The position numbers and the translations under genes were made by a program. Positions 44,181 to 53,065 of a DNA stretch of 64,000 nt are shown piece after piece. This DNA comes from Rickettsia endosymbiont of Gonocerus acuteangulatus (GTDB lineage: Bacteria > Pseudomonadota > Alphaproteobacteria > Rickettsiales > Rickettsiaceae), in assembly GCF_964026435.1 (NCBI RefSeq), contig NZ_OZ032147.1, positions 558,001 through 622,000 on the forward strand, written 5' to 3'. The notes beneath the pieces are model-generated. The model made no database searches and was not told the origin of the DNA. It worked only from the letters and a program-made list of their open reading frames with translations. Position 1 is the first letter of the stretch, and each line of letters begins with the position of its first letter.

Positions 44181-44705
44181 CTCTTTTGGGTATATTCTCC
44201 GCCGCTTGCGGCGTAATATGGCGGAATGAGCAAATATATACATAAAAGTCATAATGTTACGGTACTGCTGTATCACATGGTATTTCCAGCAAAATATCGC
44301 CGAGCAGTGTTTGACGTATCAGTTGATCAAGTATTACGAGAAATATGTTTAGAGATAGAAAAGAGATATCAAATAAAATTTTTAGAAATAGGGGTTGATG
44401 AAGATCATGTCCATTTTTTGGTACAATCTGTACCAACCTATAGCGTAACAAAAATAGTAACAACAATTAAAAGTGTTACAGCTCGTCAAATATTTAGACA
44501 GTGTCCACAGGTAAAGAAACAATTATGGGGTGGAGAATTTTGGACTGATGGATATTTTACGAGTACGGTAGGTAAGCATGGAAATGAGAATATGATAGGA
44601 AAATACGTAAAAAACCAAGGCAAGGAATATCAGAAACTGCATGAGGATCATCAGCTAGCTTTCTTCTAAAATACCCCGCTGCTTGCGGCGGGGATTACTT
44701 TTATT
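44180..44705 (+). mobile_element. IS200/IS605-type element copy 3 (526 bp, intact)
   Basis: Same ends as the other copies; preceded by TTTAA. It joins the broken dam-like gene directly to an integrase lacking its normal start, so the insertion was accompanied by a deletion or arose by recombination with another IS200. Confidence 0.9.
44226..44669 (+). CDS. tnpA: IS200 transposase TnpA (Y1 HUH type)
   Basis: 147 aa. HUH motif DEDHVHFLVQ and catalytic Tyr in MIGKYVKNQGKEYQ; conserved LWGGEFWTDGYF. Single-strand transposase that acts on the terminal hairpins. Intact; identical to copy 4 (48683, minus). No TnpB is present. Confidence 0.93.
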   Translation: MSKYIHKSHNVTVLLYHMVFPAKYRRAVFDVSVDQVLREICLEIEKRYQIKFLEIGVDEDHVHFLVQSVPTYSVTKIVTTIKSVTARQIFRQCPQVKKQLWGGEFWTDGYFTSTVGKHGNENMIGKYVKNQGKEYQKLHEDHQLAFF

Positions 44706-45965
44706 TGTTTACTAAAGAAGCATTACATGAAATTAAAGCTCCACAGGCAAAACGAGATGTATATAAAGATACCAAAGAAAAAGGATTATTGCTAATCGTA
44801 TCATATGGTGGTAGTAAAATATTTTATTTGGACACAGTACTTGATAAGAAATATCATAGAATTAAAATAGGTGTGTTCCCTGATCTATCAATTATTGATG
44901 CTAGAGCCAAAGCATCTGAATTAAAAGGTGAGATCGCCAAAGGATATAATCCTGTAGAAGAAAAAGCTAGATTATCCAAAGAACTGACCTTTAAGGAGCT
45001 TTATGATAAATATCTTAATGAATATAGTAAAATTAATAATAAAAGATGGAAAGATTATGCCGCTTCTGTAGATAGATATGCCAAACATTTATATCCTAGA
45101 AAAATATCCACTATTCAAAAAACAGATATTCAAGAGTTGTTTAATAATTTAACTAACACTGGTAAATATGGAGCTAATAGATTTCTTGAAGTTTTAAGTC
45201 CTGTATCTAGTAAAGCAATAGAATGGGAATTGCTTACAATAAATCCAGTTATTGGCATAAAGAAGCACAAGGAACAATCAAGAAGCAGGTATTTAACTAG
45301 GGAAGAAATACCACGATTTTTTACAGCAATAGCAGACGAGCAAAACCAGGTAATGCAAGACTTTTTCTTAATAGCTTTGTATACATCAGTTCGTAAGGAT
45401 AATTTACTTACTATGCGTTGGGAACAGGTAAGTTTTGCTGATAAACAATTATATCTTCCAGAAACTAAAAATGGTGATCCTCACCGTTTACCTTTACAAA
45501 ACTTACGCTATGTTATAGCAAATATGCTAAAAACTCTTATTACACAGCAATGTTTTATAGTGAAGCACTTCATAATATCCCTTAATTCATGGGCATTATA
45601 TCAAACATAGCGTAAGTTTTACTTTACTAGATCAGGCAGTAGAAATATTAAAAGCCAGGAAAGAGCAATCTACTAGTATGTGGGTATTTCCAAGTGAGAC
45701 CAGCAGTAGTGGTCACCTGCAAGAACCAAAGAAAGCATGGAAGAGGATTTGTAAAAAGGCAGGAATAGAAAATTTAAGGATCCATGATTTAAGGAGAACA
45801 ATACCAAGCTGGATGGCAATGACCGGAGCAAATCAATATGTAATAGGACAGCTTCTAAATCATAGAGATCCAAGATCAACGGCAGTGTATACTAGACTTG
45901 CCAATGATACTGCTCGAGAATATATGCAAAGAGCCGTAAATACTATTATAAATATAAAATCTTAA
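44706..45965 (+). pseudogene. Tyrosine integrase (P4/DUF4102 type), start lost and interrupted by a MITE
   Basis: N-terminal DUF4102 arm-binding domain (FTKEALHEIKAPQAKRDVYKD, GLLLIVSYGGSKIFYL), core-binding domain, and catalytic part: Arg in YTSVRKDNLLTMRWEQV; then the MITE at 45496; then resumption LLDQAVEILKARKEQ, with HDLRRT, LLNHRDPRST and the catalytic Tyr in AVYTRLA. Excision of the MITE would restore HRLPLLDQAVEIL in frame. The native start is replaced by the IS200 end. This is the RAGE integrase type that uses tRNA-gene attachment sites. Confidence 0.87.
45496..45620. mobile_element. MITE copy 3, inside the integrase gene
   Basis: About 124 bp with the shared ends (last base A rather than G). 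It is the only MITE copy here with the same gene on both sides. CTTTAC occurs on both sides and is the likely target duplication. Confidence 0.88.
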
Positions 45966-46141
45966 ATATATGTTAATTAATATATTCATGTTATAATAAC
46001 TCCTGTATTAAGTGAGTTCTATAAGAACAGAAAGGCTAGAAAAGGAAAGTAGTAAAGCAATTGTTGCAACAAGCTTGGAAATTCCTTTTTTGCTTCTTCT
46101 ATATTCTTAAGAATTATTGAGTTTTTGAAGATTTTACAACA

Positions 46142-46783
46142 ATGAAGAATTTTATAATTATGAATACTAAAGAAAAAGCTAAAGTACTTAGCTGTTTTGA
46201 TGTAGCTAATTATTTTTTAGTATTAGTTGATAGAGAAGCAGGGGATAGTATAACCCAGTTAAAGCTGCAGAAATTAATATATTTTGCTCAAGGCATTCAT
46301 CTTGCTTTATTTGATAAAGTGTTGTTTGAAGAAGAGATCAAGGCTTGGAAACATGGGCCGGTAGTACCGGCTTTACGCTCAATATTTGGTAGCTTTAGAG
46401 ATAATGTAATTACTTTGCCCGGAGAAATAGACTTTGCTATTTATGACTTAGCAACAAAAAAATTACTTCACAAAGTATATTCTTTTTATGGTGAACATTC
46501 AGCTGCTTATTTACGTCATTTAACACATAAACATTCTATTTGGTATGAAGCTATAGAGAATGCAGATAATACTATTACTAAAGAACAGATACAGGAATTT
46601 TTTAAAGCTAATATAATAAATGATATTAAAGATTATATTTTATCAACTACTAAAGCAGATATTGTACAAATAGAAAATGCTGAAGATGGGTGGTGGATGA
46701 ATTATGATAGTGGCGTACCTGCTGAAGATATTACAGAATACCTTTTGAAGGTAAAGAAGAAAAAAGAAGGTAATAAAAGTTGA
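46142..46783 (+). CDS. Panacea-domain (DUF4065, SocA/GepA-like) antitoxin
   Basis: 213 aa. The Panacea fold motifs are present: VANYFLVLVDREAGDSITQLKLQKLIYFAQG, then EEEIKAWKHGPVVPALRSIFG (W.HGPV signature), YGEHSAAYLRHLTHKHSIW. A second in-frame ATG at 46160 (MNTKEKAK) is a possible start. Panacea proteins neutralise many unrelated toxins, usually encoded next door. Directly after its stop lies the start of a RelE/YoeB-type toxin reading frame (overlap TTGA), so it looks like the antitoxin of a now toxin-less module. Confidence 0.82.
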   Translation: MKNFIIMNTKEKAKVLSCFDVANYFLVLVDREAGDSITQLKLQKLIYFAQGIHLALFDKVLFEEEIKAWKHGPVVPALRSIFGSFRDNVITLPGEIDFAIYDLATKKLLHKVYSFYGEHSAAYLRHLTHKHSIWYEAIENADNTITKEQIQEFFKANIINDIKDYILSTTKADIVQIENAEDGWWMNYDSGVPAEDITEYLLKVKKKKEGNKS

Positions 46784-46857
46784 AAGTCATTTGGTCTGAT
46801 GAAGCCCTAGAGCAGTTACAATTCTGGAAACGTACTAACTCTAAAATAAGTAATTAG
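46780..46857 (+). pseudogene. RelE/YoeB-type toxin, N-terminal fragment
   Basis: TTG start overlapping the Panacea stop; 25 codons read LKVIWSDEALEQLQFWKRTN followed by SKISN and a stop. The opening matches Txe/YoeB ribosome-dependent RNases (WSDxAxExLxxW). The rest of the toxin, with its catalytic residues, is gone, so it is inactive. Confidence 0.65.
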
Positions 46858-46866
46858 AATTAATGG

Positions 46867-47037
46867 TTAATTTAAATTAGCTTTATTATTAAAAAGGAAT
46901 TGAACCGGCACATTTTCACTATTTTCTATAAGGAAACGATAATATTGTTTTGCAAGATCCACAGCATCATAACTACAGCAGGACTGAATAGCAAGTTTTA
47001 AACATTCTAATTTTAACTCTACATCACTTCTAAACAT
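46867..47037 (-). CDS. Small 56-aa protein, unknown
   Basis: Starts at ATG 47037 (MFRSDVELKLECLKLAIQSC, then YDAVDLAKQYYRFLIENSEN). A compact two-helix sequence with balanced codon use, opposite in strand to its neighbours. I believe similar short ORFs occur near tra genes in RAGEs, but I cannot name it. Confidence 0.5.
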   Translation of the reverse strand: MFRSDVELKLECLKLAIQSCCSYDAVDLAKQYYRFLIENSENVPVQFLFNNKANLN

Positions 47038-47263
47038 ACACAACTCACCAATAATTTATTTCATTAATATTAGCAAATTTACTACTAATTATCAACAAAT
47101 GCATTTATATAGCTATAGAATTCATCTCCAGATAGGCACAGTTTTAGATGAATTACAGCTTTTTTTATTATGGCTTAAAACTCCACTGGCAATGTAAAAA
47201 ATTAGGATGTTAATGTCATGACTAGCAAAACTTATCTATTAATGGAAATATCACTTAATTAAT

Positions 47264-47572
47264 ATGAATAATAATTGTGCTAATCAAAGATTATATTGGT
47301 CACTCTCTACTCCACTAAAATATATGGCCTTAAGCTTAGATGAGTGGTTAGTTATCTTACTTGGTATAGTATCTGGGATAGTGTTACTAAATAGCGGACA
47401 TGCTAAGCTTGGGATGATATGCATTATAGCTGGTATTGTACTTTGTTATGCATTTAAGAAGTTTAAGAAATTATCGGAATATTTTGTACTTAAGAGTTAT
47501 TTAGTCGCTAAGAAATGGCTATATGCTCCTACTTCTTATCCTAATTTGCTTGGGAAAAAGGTAGGTAAGTAA
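47264..47572 (+). CDS. traL: Conjugal transfer protein TraL
   Basis: 102 aa, F-type T4SS inner-membrane protein (VirB3-like). Two hydrophobic segments (about 28-43 VILLGIVSGIVLLNSG and 48-63 LGMICIIAGIVLCYAF) flanked by PLKYMALSLDEW. Its stop overlaps the traE start by one base (TAATG). First gene of the F-type operon and the only complete one left. Confidence 0.85.
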   Translation: MNNNCANQRLYWSLSTPLKYMALSLDEWLVILLGIVSGIVLLNSGHAKLGMICIIAGIVLCYAFKKFKKLSEYFVLKSYLVAKKWLYAPTSYPNLLGKKVGK

Positions 47573-47772
47573 TGGATCATTTATTTAAGCAAAGCTCCAT
47601 ACAAGAACTAGTCAGATATAATAAGAGATTATTGCTGATCACATTGCTGCTTGCGTTTACGAGTCTTTTGGGGATGATTAAAACAGTTAGCACGGAAGAA
47701 AAATGGTTATTAATTCCGGCAATAGAGCCGGATCGTCGGATGATAGTATCATCTAGAAGCTATCATGAGACT
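47572..47772 (+). pseudogene. traE: TraE, N-terminal fragment
   Basis: About 67 codons (MDHLFKQSSIQELVRYNKR, transmembrane LLLITLLLAFTSLLGMI, then WLLIPAIEPDRRMIVSSRSYHET), as in VirB5/TraE-type F pilus assembly proteins, ending where an IS630 end (TATAGCATAAATC) begins. The C-terminal two thirds are missing. Confidence 0.8.
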
Positions 47773-47900
47773 TATAGCATAAATCATTAAGATACTGACA
47801 ATTTAAGTAGTATTAAAAACAGCATCATAAAATGTTTCAAAATCTCCTACAACTTTCCTAATTTCATTTTTTATCTTAAACCAGTAATGCTAGGGAATAG
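47773..47900 (-). mobile_element. IS630 3'-end scar
   Basis: Reverse complement of the last 100 bases of the IS630 at 1489-1617 (encodes YWFKIKNEIRKVVGDFETF...). It marks the edge of a deletion that removed the end of traE, all of traK, traB and traV, and most of traC. Confidence 0.8.
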
Positions 47901-47917
47901 AGGATAAAATGATTTAA

Positions 47918-47974
47918 GGCTTAAATGCAACGGATGCAATTAATAGTATCATGGAAGAGCGAGGCTTGGCTTAA
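47918..47974 (+). pseudogene. traC: Probable tail of traC
   Basis: Eighteen codons (GLNATDAINSIMEERGLA) ending 14 bases before traW, where the traC ATPase gene ends in intact F-type operons. Too short to prove; inferred from position. Confidence 0.4.
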
Positions 47975-48646
47975 AGTGATTAGAAAATATGGGAAGATAT
48001 TTAGCTCTAAAAATTATTGTAATCAGCTTTTTTATTTTATTTTTAGCTATATTGCAAGTCAGTAATGTTAATGCAGATGGTGTTAATAAGCTTGGCAAAA
48101 GTAAAAGCAGTAAAATATTAGATTATGGTGTTAGAGGTCATGTATTTCCAATTATTGAAGAATCTTTACTAGAGATAATTATGGCGAGGCTCAAAATAGC
48201 AGAGCAAAATGGTGCATTAGAGAAAATGCAGGAAGAATTTAAAAATAAAGTACAGCAAAAAATCTCTAGACCAACTGCTATCTTAGCTTTAGCAAAAACA
48301 AGCATAAACCGAAATTGGCACTATGATCCAAGTTTTATACAAAAGACAGATATAAAAGATCAAGCGGGAAAGATCATAGTAAAAGCTGGAACAAGTGTAA
48401 ATCCTTTAGAGAAAATAAGTTGGGGAGAACCATTAATGTTTATTGATGGTGATGATGAGCAGCAGATTAAGTGGAGTAACTCAAAAATAGGAAAATTAGT
48501 ACTCACGAATGGCAATCCTATTAAGCTGGCAAAAAGTTAAATAAGCCAGTGTTTTTTGATCAAGGTGGCGTGCTTACTACTCGTTTTAAAATCAAAGCAG
48601 TGCCAGCTATTGTCGAGCAGGAAGGCAAATTACTTAAAATTAGCGA

Positions 48647-49172
48647 AATAAAAGTAATCCCCGCCGCAAGCAGCGGGGTATTTTAGAAGAAAGCTAGCTG
48701 ATGATCCTCATGCAGTTTCTGATATTCCTTGCCTTGGTTTTTTACGTATTTTCCTATCATATTCTCATTTCCATGCTTACCTACCGTACTCGTAAAATAT
48801 CCATCAGTCCAAAATTCTCCACCCCATAATTGTTTCTTTACCTGTGGACACTGTCTAAATATTTGACGAGCTGTAACACTTTTAATTGTTGTTACTATTT
48901 TTGTTACGCTATAGGTTGGTACAGATTGTACCAAAAAATGGACATGATCTTCATCAACCCCTATTTCTAAAAATTTTATTTGATATCTCTTTTCTATCTC
49001 TAAACATATTTCTCGTAATACTTGATCAACTGATACGTCAAACACTGCTCGGCGATATTTTGCTGGAAATACCATGTGATACAGCAGTACCGTAACATTA
49101 TGACTTTTATGTATATATTTGCTCATTCCGCCATATTACGCCGCAAGCGGCGGGGAATATACCCAAAAGAGA
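48647..49172 (-). mobile_element. IS200/IS605-type element copy 4 (526 bp, intact)
   Basis: Minus-strand copy of the same element, inside the 3' end of traW. Ends and hairpins as in copy 3. Confidence 0.9.
48683..49126 (-). CDS. tnpA: IS200 transposase TnpA
   Basis: 147 aa, identical in protein to the copy at 44226. HUH (DHVHFLVQ) and Tyr (GKYVKNQ) intact. Confidence 0.93.
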   Translation of the reverse strand: MSKYIHKSHNVTVLLYHMVFPAKYRRAVFDVSVDQVLREICLEIEKRYQIKFLEIGVDEDHVHFLVQSVPTYSVTKIVTTIKSVTARQIFRQCPQVKKQLWGGEFWTDGYFTSTVGKHGNENMIGKYVKNQGKEYQKLHEDHQLAFF

Positions 49173-49241
49173 TTGAAATATTATAGTATTTGAGTAAAAA
49201 TTAAGGTGTGAATAACAACTGATAAAATCCGGAGGTAATCT

Positions 49242-49448
49242 ATGAAGAAGTGGCAATTACCAGAAGCAAAGAAAAATTTAGAAAAGATAATAGATCAGGT
49301 ATTACAAGGTCGGGTGCAAGCAATAGTAAAATCTAGTGGAGAAGTAGTATATCTAATCGCAGGTGAGAAAAATAATATTATAGTAGAGCAAGCAAAGGTA
49401 GGTTGTCAAGCAAATACAGATTTAATAACTTCTGAAATATACAAGTAA
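49242..49448 (+). CDS. Phd/YefM-type antitoxin, orphan
   Basis: 68 aa with a strong ribosome-binding site (CCGGAGG). The sequence KKWQLPEAKKNLEKIIDQVL, then VQAIVKSSGEVVYLIAGE matches the DNA-binding half of prevent-host-death antitoxins (LxxAKxxLsxli, then the beta-strand pair). No toxin gene follows: traU starts two bases after its stop. It may repress its own promoter inside the tra operon. Confidence 0.72.
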   Translation: MKKWQLPEAKKNLEKIIDQVLQGRVQAIVKSSGEVVYLIAGEKNNIIVEQAKVGCQANTDLITSEIYK

Positions 49449-49450
49449 TA

Positions 49451-50123
49451 ATGAAGTTAATAATGTTTATTATAATTATTTTGCTTGGTAATTATAGTTA
49501 TGCATCAATTGGCTGCGTAGGCAGGTTTGTAAATCCAATCACTGATGTTTGCTGGAAATGTTTATTTCCAATTACTATCGGAGGAGTAAAAATTGTCTCA
49601 GGTTCTATGGCTGATACTAATAACCCAAGGCAAATTGTTTGTTTTTGTCCTAAGCCTTCGATTCCGATGCCGGTTCCTGGAATTCCAATTGGATTTTGGG
49701 AGCCAGTGAGATTGGTTGATGTGACTAAATCTCCGATGTGTATGGTAAGTCTTGGAGGCATTAATCTTGGTACTAGCATGCAAAAAGGTGTTAAGGATGA
49801 TATAGAGGGAAGCAGCTTTTATCATGTACATTGGTATATATATCCGGTTATTTACTGGCTTGAGATATTACTTGATTTTGCCTGTTTAGAGATGTCACAA
49901 GTAGATATCGCATATTTAACTGAATTTGATCCATTATGGGGAGATGATAACAAGGCTGCTATATTAAATCCTGAAAGTTTATTATTTGGAAGTATTGCAG
50001 CTCAATCGGCTTGCATAGCTGATTGTGTGAGCTGTAGTTCTGGTAACCTCTCAAATGATACGATGTTTTGGTGCGGGGGATGTCAAGGTTCTCTTTATCC
50101 CTTTACCGGTACAACTAGCTCTC
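49451..50123 (+). pseudogene. traU: TraU, truncated by an IS701/IS4-like element
   Basis: Signal peptide MKLIMFIIIILLGNYSYAS, then Cys-rich TraU: FVNPITDVCWKCLFPITIGG, CFCPKPSIPMPVPGIPIGFWEP, VHWYIYPVIYWLEILLDFACLE, LTEFDPLWGDD, QSACIADCVSC, MFWCGGCQGSLYPFTG. The frame enters IS copy 2 at 50124, so about 100 C-terminal residues are lost and downstream trbC, traN, traF, traH and traG are absent. Confidence 0.88.
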
Positions 50124-51233
50124 CAAAACTTACGCTATGTTTGGTTCTAAATATTGTAAAGATGGAGAACGCAGCTGTTGTTGCATATAGTCATCTAAAA
50201 GCCCTAACTTTATTTGGTAAACCGTTTTACCGATTGTATTTGCAGTCCTTTTGAGAAATGCCCAAACTAAAAATGCCCAACTAATATGATTACGTTGAAT
50301 ACGCTGTTTCCTGCATTGACAACGTTCTATCCCAGTAAGTTGCTTAATTTCTCTGTGCATGCTCTCAATTACCCATCGAAAGCCACACTCATCTTGTGCA
50401 GCTTTAGAAGATTTGTGAGTTTTGTTATTGGTAACAACATACTCAACTCTGTTGGTAGAAACAGTAAATTTAAACAAATTAACATGCTTATTTTTAGCAA
50501 AGCCTTTTATATGAATCTCTACTCCATGCCTGATCTCTTCATCTGAAAATGTCAACTCTTTTACAGCTTTATAAGGTTTAGAATCGTGTGTTTTACTAAC
50601 GTTTCTATTGGCTTTAATAGGGGCATAATAATATTTCCCCAGAGAGTCAACATGTTGCATAATTTTGTGTGTAGAATACCATGTGTCAAAAAGTACTGTT
50701 TGAAAAGGAATCTTCTTGCTATAAACAGCATTATTTAACATGTTTAATAGGTGTTCTAGTTTTGTTGCTCCATCATGATCAGGTGCAAAAATTCGATAAT
50801 CTATTACCCAAAACTTATTAATATCAGGGTTATAATATACCAGACTCACTACTCCTATACCTTTAGTAACTCTACCTGTAGCTCCACTGTACTGCGATCT
50901 TGCAATTTCTATTTGCTTCGTATTCCTTTTATTTGAAACCGTATCATCAAATATTGTATATCCATTAGATGAAAAAATAACATCATTCTTGATGTGTTCC
51001 CATAACAAAGAAGGTGTATATTTTTCATTCCTTAAAAATCTATTAATAACATCATGACTACATTTCTTTGCATGTTCAGCGTAGTAGGTTAAACTATAAT
51101 TCTTTTGGCTAACTATTAAAAATTGACAATAATCTGTCCTATTAATTGGTATTGCTTGCAACTTTATCCTCTTTGACATGTTTAATTATTTTTACAATAA
51201 TTTATCACTTTTTTACTCATAGCGTAAGTTTTG
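50124..51233 (-). mobile_element. IS701/IS4-like insertion sequence, copy 2 (1110 bp, intact)
   Basis: Same ends as copy 1. The left flank is traU; the right flank (51234-51248) is a 15-base piece of an IS481 transposase gene, so no target duplication is seen and the copy sits at a rearrangement joint. Confidence 0.9.
50130..51179 (-). CDS. DDE transposase, IS701/IS4 superfamily (copy 2)
   Basis: 349 aa, a few substitutions from copy 1 (for example TVSNKR for TVLNKR, TVSTNR for TVPTNR). Catalytic Asp, Asp and Glu retained. Confidence 0.88.
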   Translation of the reverse strand: MSKRIKLQAIPINRTDYCQFLIVSQKNYSLTYYAEHAKKCSHDVINRFLRNEKYTPSLLWEHIKNDVIFSSNGYTIFDDTVSNKRNTKQIEIARSQYSGATGRVTKGIGVVSLVYYNPDINKFWVIDYRIFAPDHDGATKLEHLLNMLNNAVYSKKIPFQTVLFDTWYSTHKIMQHVDSLGKYYYAPIKANRNVSKTHDSKPYKAVKELTFSDEEIRHGVEIHIKGFAKNKHVNLFKFTVSTNRVEYVVTNNKTHKSSKAAQDECGFRWVIESMHREIKQLTGIERCQCRKQRIQRNHISWAFLVWAFLKRTANTIGKTVYQIKLGLLDDYMQQQLRSPSLQYLEPNIA

Positions 51234-51306
51234 GAAATGCTCTAACCATTTAATGGTTCTATTGTAATAAATTTATTGACTGAGTTATCTTATGATCTTC
51301 ACTATT

Positions 51307-51960
51307 TTAATTATTTACCAACATTTGATCCTGTAAGATTTCATAATTAAAGACTACTCGTAGGCAGTGTTTTTCTAATTGCCCCGCAATCTCAGGTATT
51401 TTTAAGTAAGCAGCTAATGCTAAAAATATTTGCAGAGTTTCAGAGGTGGTTTGCCAGATCTTGTCAAGAGACTTAGCTCTAACCGTTTGTATATTATGTA
51501 ATCTATCAAACAGCTTAATTAGTAATAAATCATCCTTCTTTTGTATATATAACATCTTAACCATTTCTACGGCACTAATCTTATAATCTTTCTTGATTCT
51601 GGTTAAATCTTCAACATAACTTGCTATCTTATCACTAAATGCTTCTGCTATCATTTCTTGAGTCAACTCTGTATCCTCAATCGCATCATGTAATATGGCA
51701 GTAACAATAAGATCAGTTTTAAATGAGTAATCAGAAATCATATATGCCACTTCTAAAGTATGAGTGTAAAATAATTCTCCAGTTTTGCGTTTTTGCCCAC
51801 CATGATATTTTTTGGCATAGTAAATAGCCTTAGTGACTTGATCAAAATCTATCGTATTTGTTGTATATTTGTTTAGTAGTAAAAGTTTTTTTAATAATCT
51901 TTTACTATAACAACAATTTAAAGACTCCTCATATTTACAATTAACTTGATTTTTAACCAT
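51307..51960 (-). CDS. SpoT-type HD-domain hydrolase-like protein, copy 2
   Basis: 217 aa paralogue of the protein at 41256, lacking its first 30 or so residues. Motifs kept: KKYHGGQKRKTGELFYTHTLEVA, AILHDAIEDTELT, KLFDRLHNIQTVRAKSLDK. Metal ligands intact. Downstream of the degenerate kinase gene, in the same order as in module 1. Confidence 0.85.
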   Translation of the reverse strand: MVKNQVNCKYEESLNCCYSKRLLKKLLLLNKYTTNTIDFDQVTKAIYYAKKYHGGQKRKTGELFYTHTLEVAYMISDYSFKTDLIVTAILHDAIEDTELTQEMIAEAFSDKIASYVEDLTRIKKDYKISAVEMVKMLYIQKKDDLLLIKLFDRLHNIQTVRAKSLDKIWQTTSETLQIFLALAAYLKIPEIAGQLEKHCLRVVFNYEILQDQMLVNN

Positions 51961-52119
51961 ATTTTGTCATTCTTTACTATCCTATCTTAAGTTTAGTTAA
52001 CTAAACTAATAATAGTCAAGATATTTTTACTACAGCATGGTTACTAGGACTATAGTTTTATAGATAGTTAAGTGAAGTCTTGTAAAATAAAATTTACAAG
52101 ACTTTAAGTTATTTAGTAA

Positions 52120-53031
52120 TTATTGATGATATATAGGCAATTTTACTGGTATATTACATGTAACAGTTGTACTTTTACCTTCTTCGCTTTCTACCTCAAT
52201 ATCTCCATGCATTTCATGGATAAGCCTTTTAACAAAGCTAAGTCCTAATTTTAACCCTTTATACCCAGTTGCATAATCAAATTCAGTATCCTTACTTCTA
52301 ATATATTGCTGTATTTCTTCAGACATACCAATACCTGTATCATGGATAATAAATTGTAACACCCTCTCGTTATTATCTTCTTCTATAGTGGTAGGAAATA
52401 AATTGATTGTCACAATAACTTTGCCTTCTTCAGTAAATTTAACTGCATTAGCTACTAATTGTTCTAATATTGCTCCTATCCAGTAACTATCTCCAATAAT
52501 AATCTTGGCTATATCGTACTGAAAATTACAAAAAAGATCTAAACCTTTATTCTTAGCTTCTGGTACAATTTTATTAACAGTATCATTTACTAATTGCTCT
52601 AGATCAAAAGCTTGTAGATCTATGGGAACTAGTTTAGCATCTTTATGCAGCAAATTAACCAGATTATGAGAATAATCTAATAGTCCCTTAGCACAATCTA
52701 TGACAATATTAGATAAGGAATTCTTCTTATTAGAATCTGTTTCTACTCCATAAAGTGTAAGTAACTCAGAGAGCATTTCATTACACGATATATCTAATTT
52801 ATTACTAATATTTTTAATTAAATCTATCTTAAATATATTAGATTCTTTTAGTTCATGCTTTGCTTTTTGTAATTCTTGCTCTAATTCTTGATGTTTGTCT
52901 GTAAAACTGTATTCAGGATCAGATGGCATTAATGTGACAGATATAGGAGATAATTGCAATATCCAAGCTTGCTGCAGAGAATTTTTAACGTTATTATTAT
53001 CTTTTTGTTGATTTTGATTATTAATTGTCAT
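52120..53031 (-). CDS. Histidine kinase-like protein, copy 2, phosphoacceptor His lost
   Basis: 303 aa, soluble. It shares LQLSPISVTLMP and the coiled coil with copy 1. The H-box reads LIKNISNKLDISCNEM, with Asn in place of the phosphoacceptor His. N-box LEQLVANAVKFTEEGK and G1 IHDTGIGMSEE remain; the G2 box is degenerate (GLKLGLSFVKRL). Probably an ATP-binding pseudokinase, perhaps a partner or inhibitor of another kinase. Still one long open frame. Confidence 0.78.
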   Translation of the reverse strand: MTINNQNQQKDNNNVKNSLQQAWILQLSPISVTLMPSDPEYSFTDKHQELEQELQKAKHELKESNIFKIDLIKNISNKLDISCNEMLSELLTLYGVETDSNKKNSLSNIVIDCAKGLLDYSHNLVNLLHKDAKLVPIDLQAFDLEQLVNDTVNKIVPEAKNKGLDLFCNFQYDIAKIIIGDSYWIGAILEQLVANAVKFTEEGKVIVTINLFPTTIEEDNNERVLQFIIHDTGIGMSEEIQQYIRSKDTEFDYATGYKGLKLGLSFVKRLIHEMHGDIEVESEEGKSTTVTCNIPVKLPIYHQ

Positions 53032-53065
53032 AACATTTCCTTGCTGTTAAAGTTAAGAAAACAGC

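Larger units (their letters stand above)
47989..49190 (+). pseudogene. traW: TraW, frameshifted and interrupted by IS200
   Basis: Signal peptide (LALKIIVISFFILFLAILQV), then TraW sequence: LDYGVRGHVFPIIEESLLEII, INRNWHYDPSFIQKTDIKDQ, AGTSVNPLEKISWGEPLMFIDG. A one-base change in the A-run near 48530 ends the frame at 48540; the next frame continues NKPVFFDQGGVLTTRFKIKAVPA (TrbC_N-like thioredoxin part) until IS200 copy 4 at 48647, with a few codons after it. TraW is a periplasmic F pilus assembly factor. Non-functional. Confidence 0.85.
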
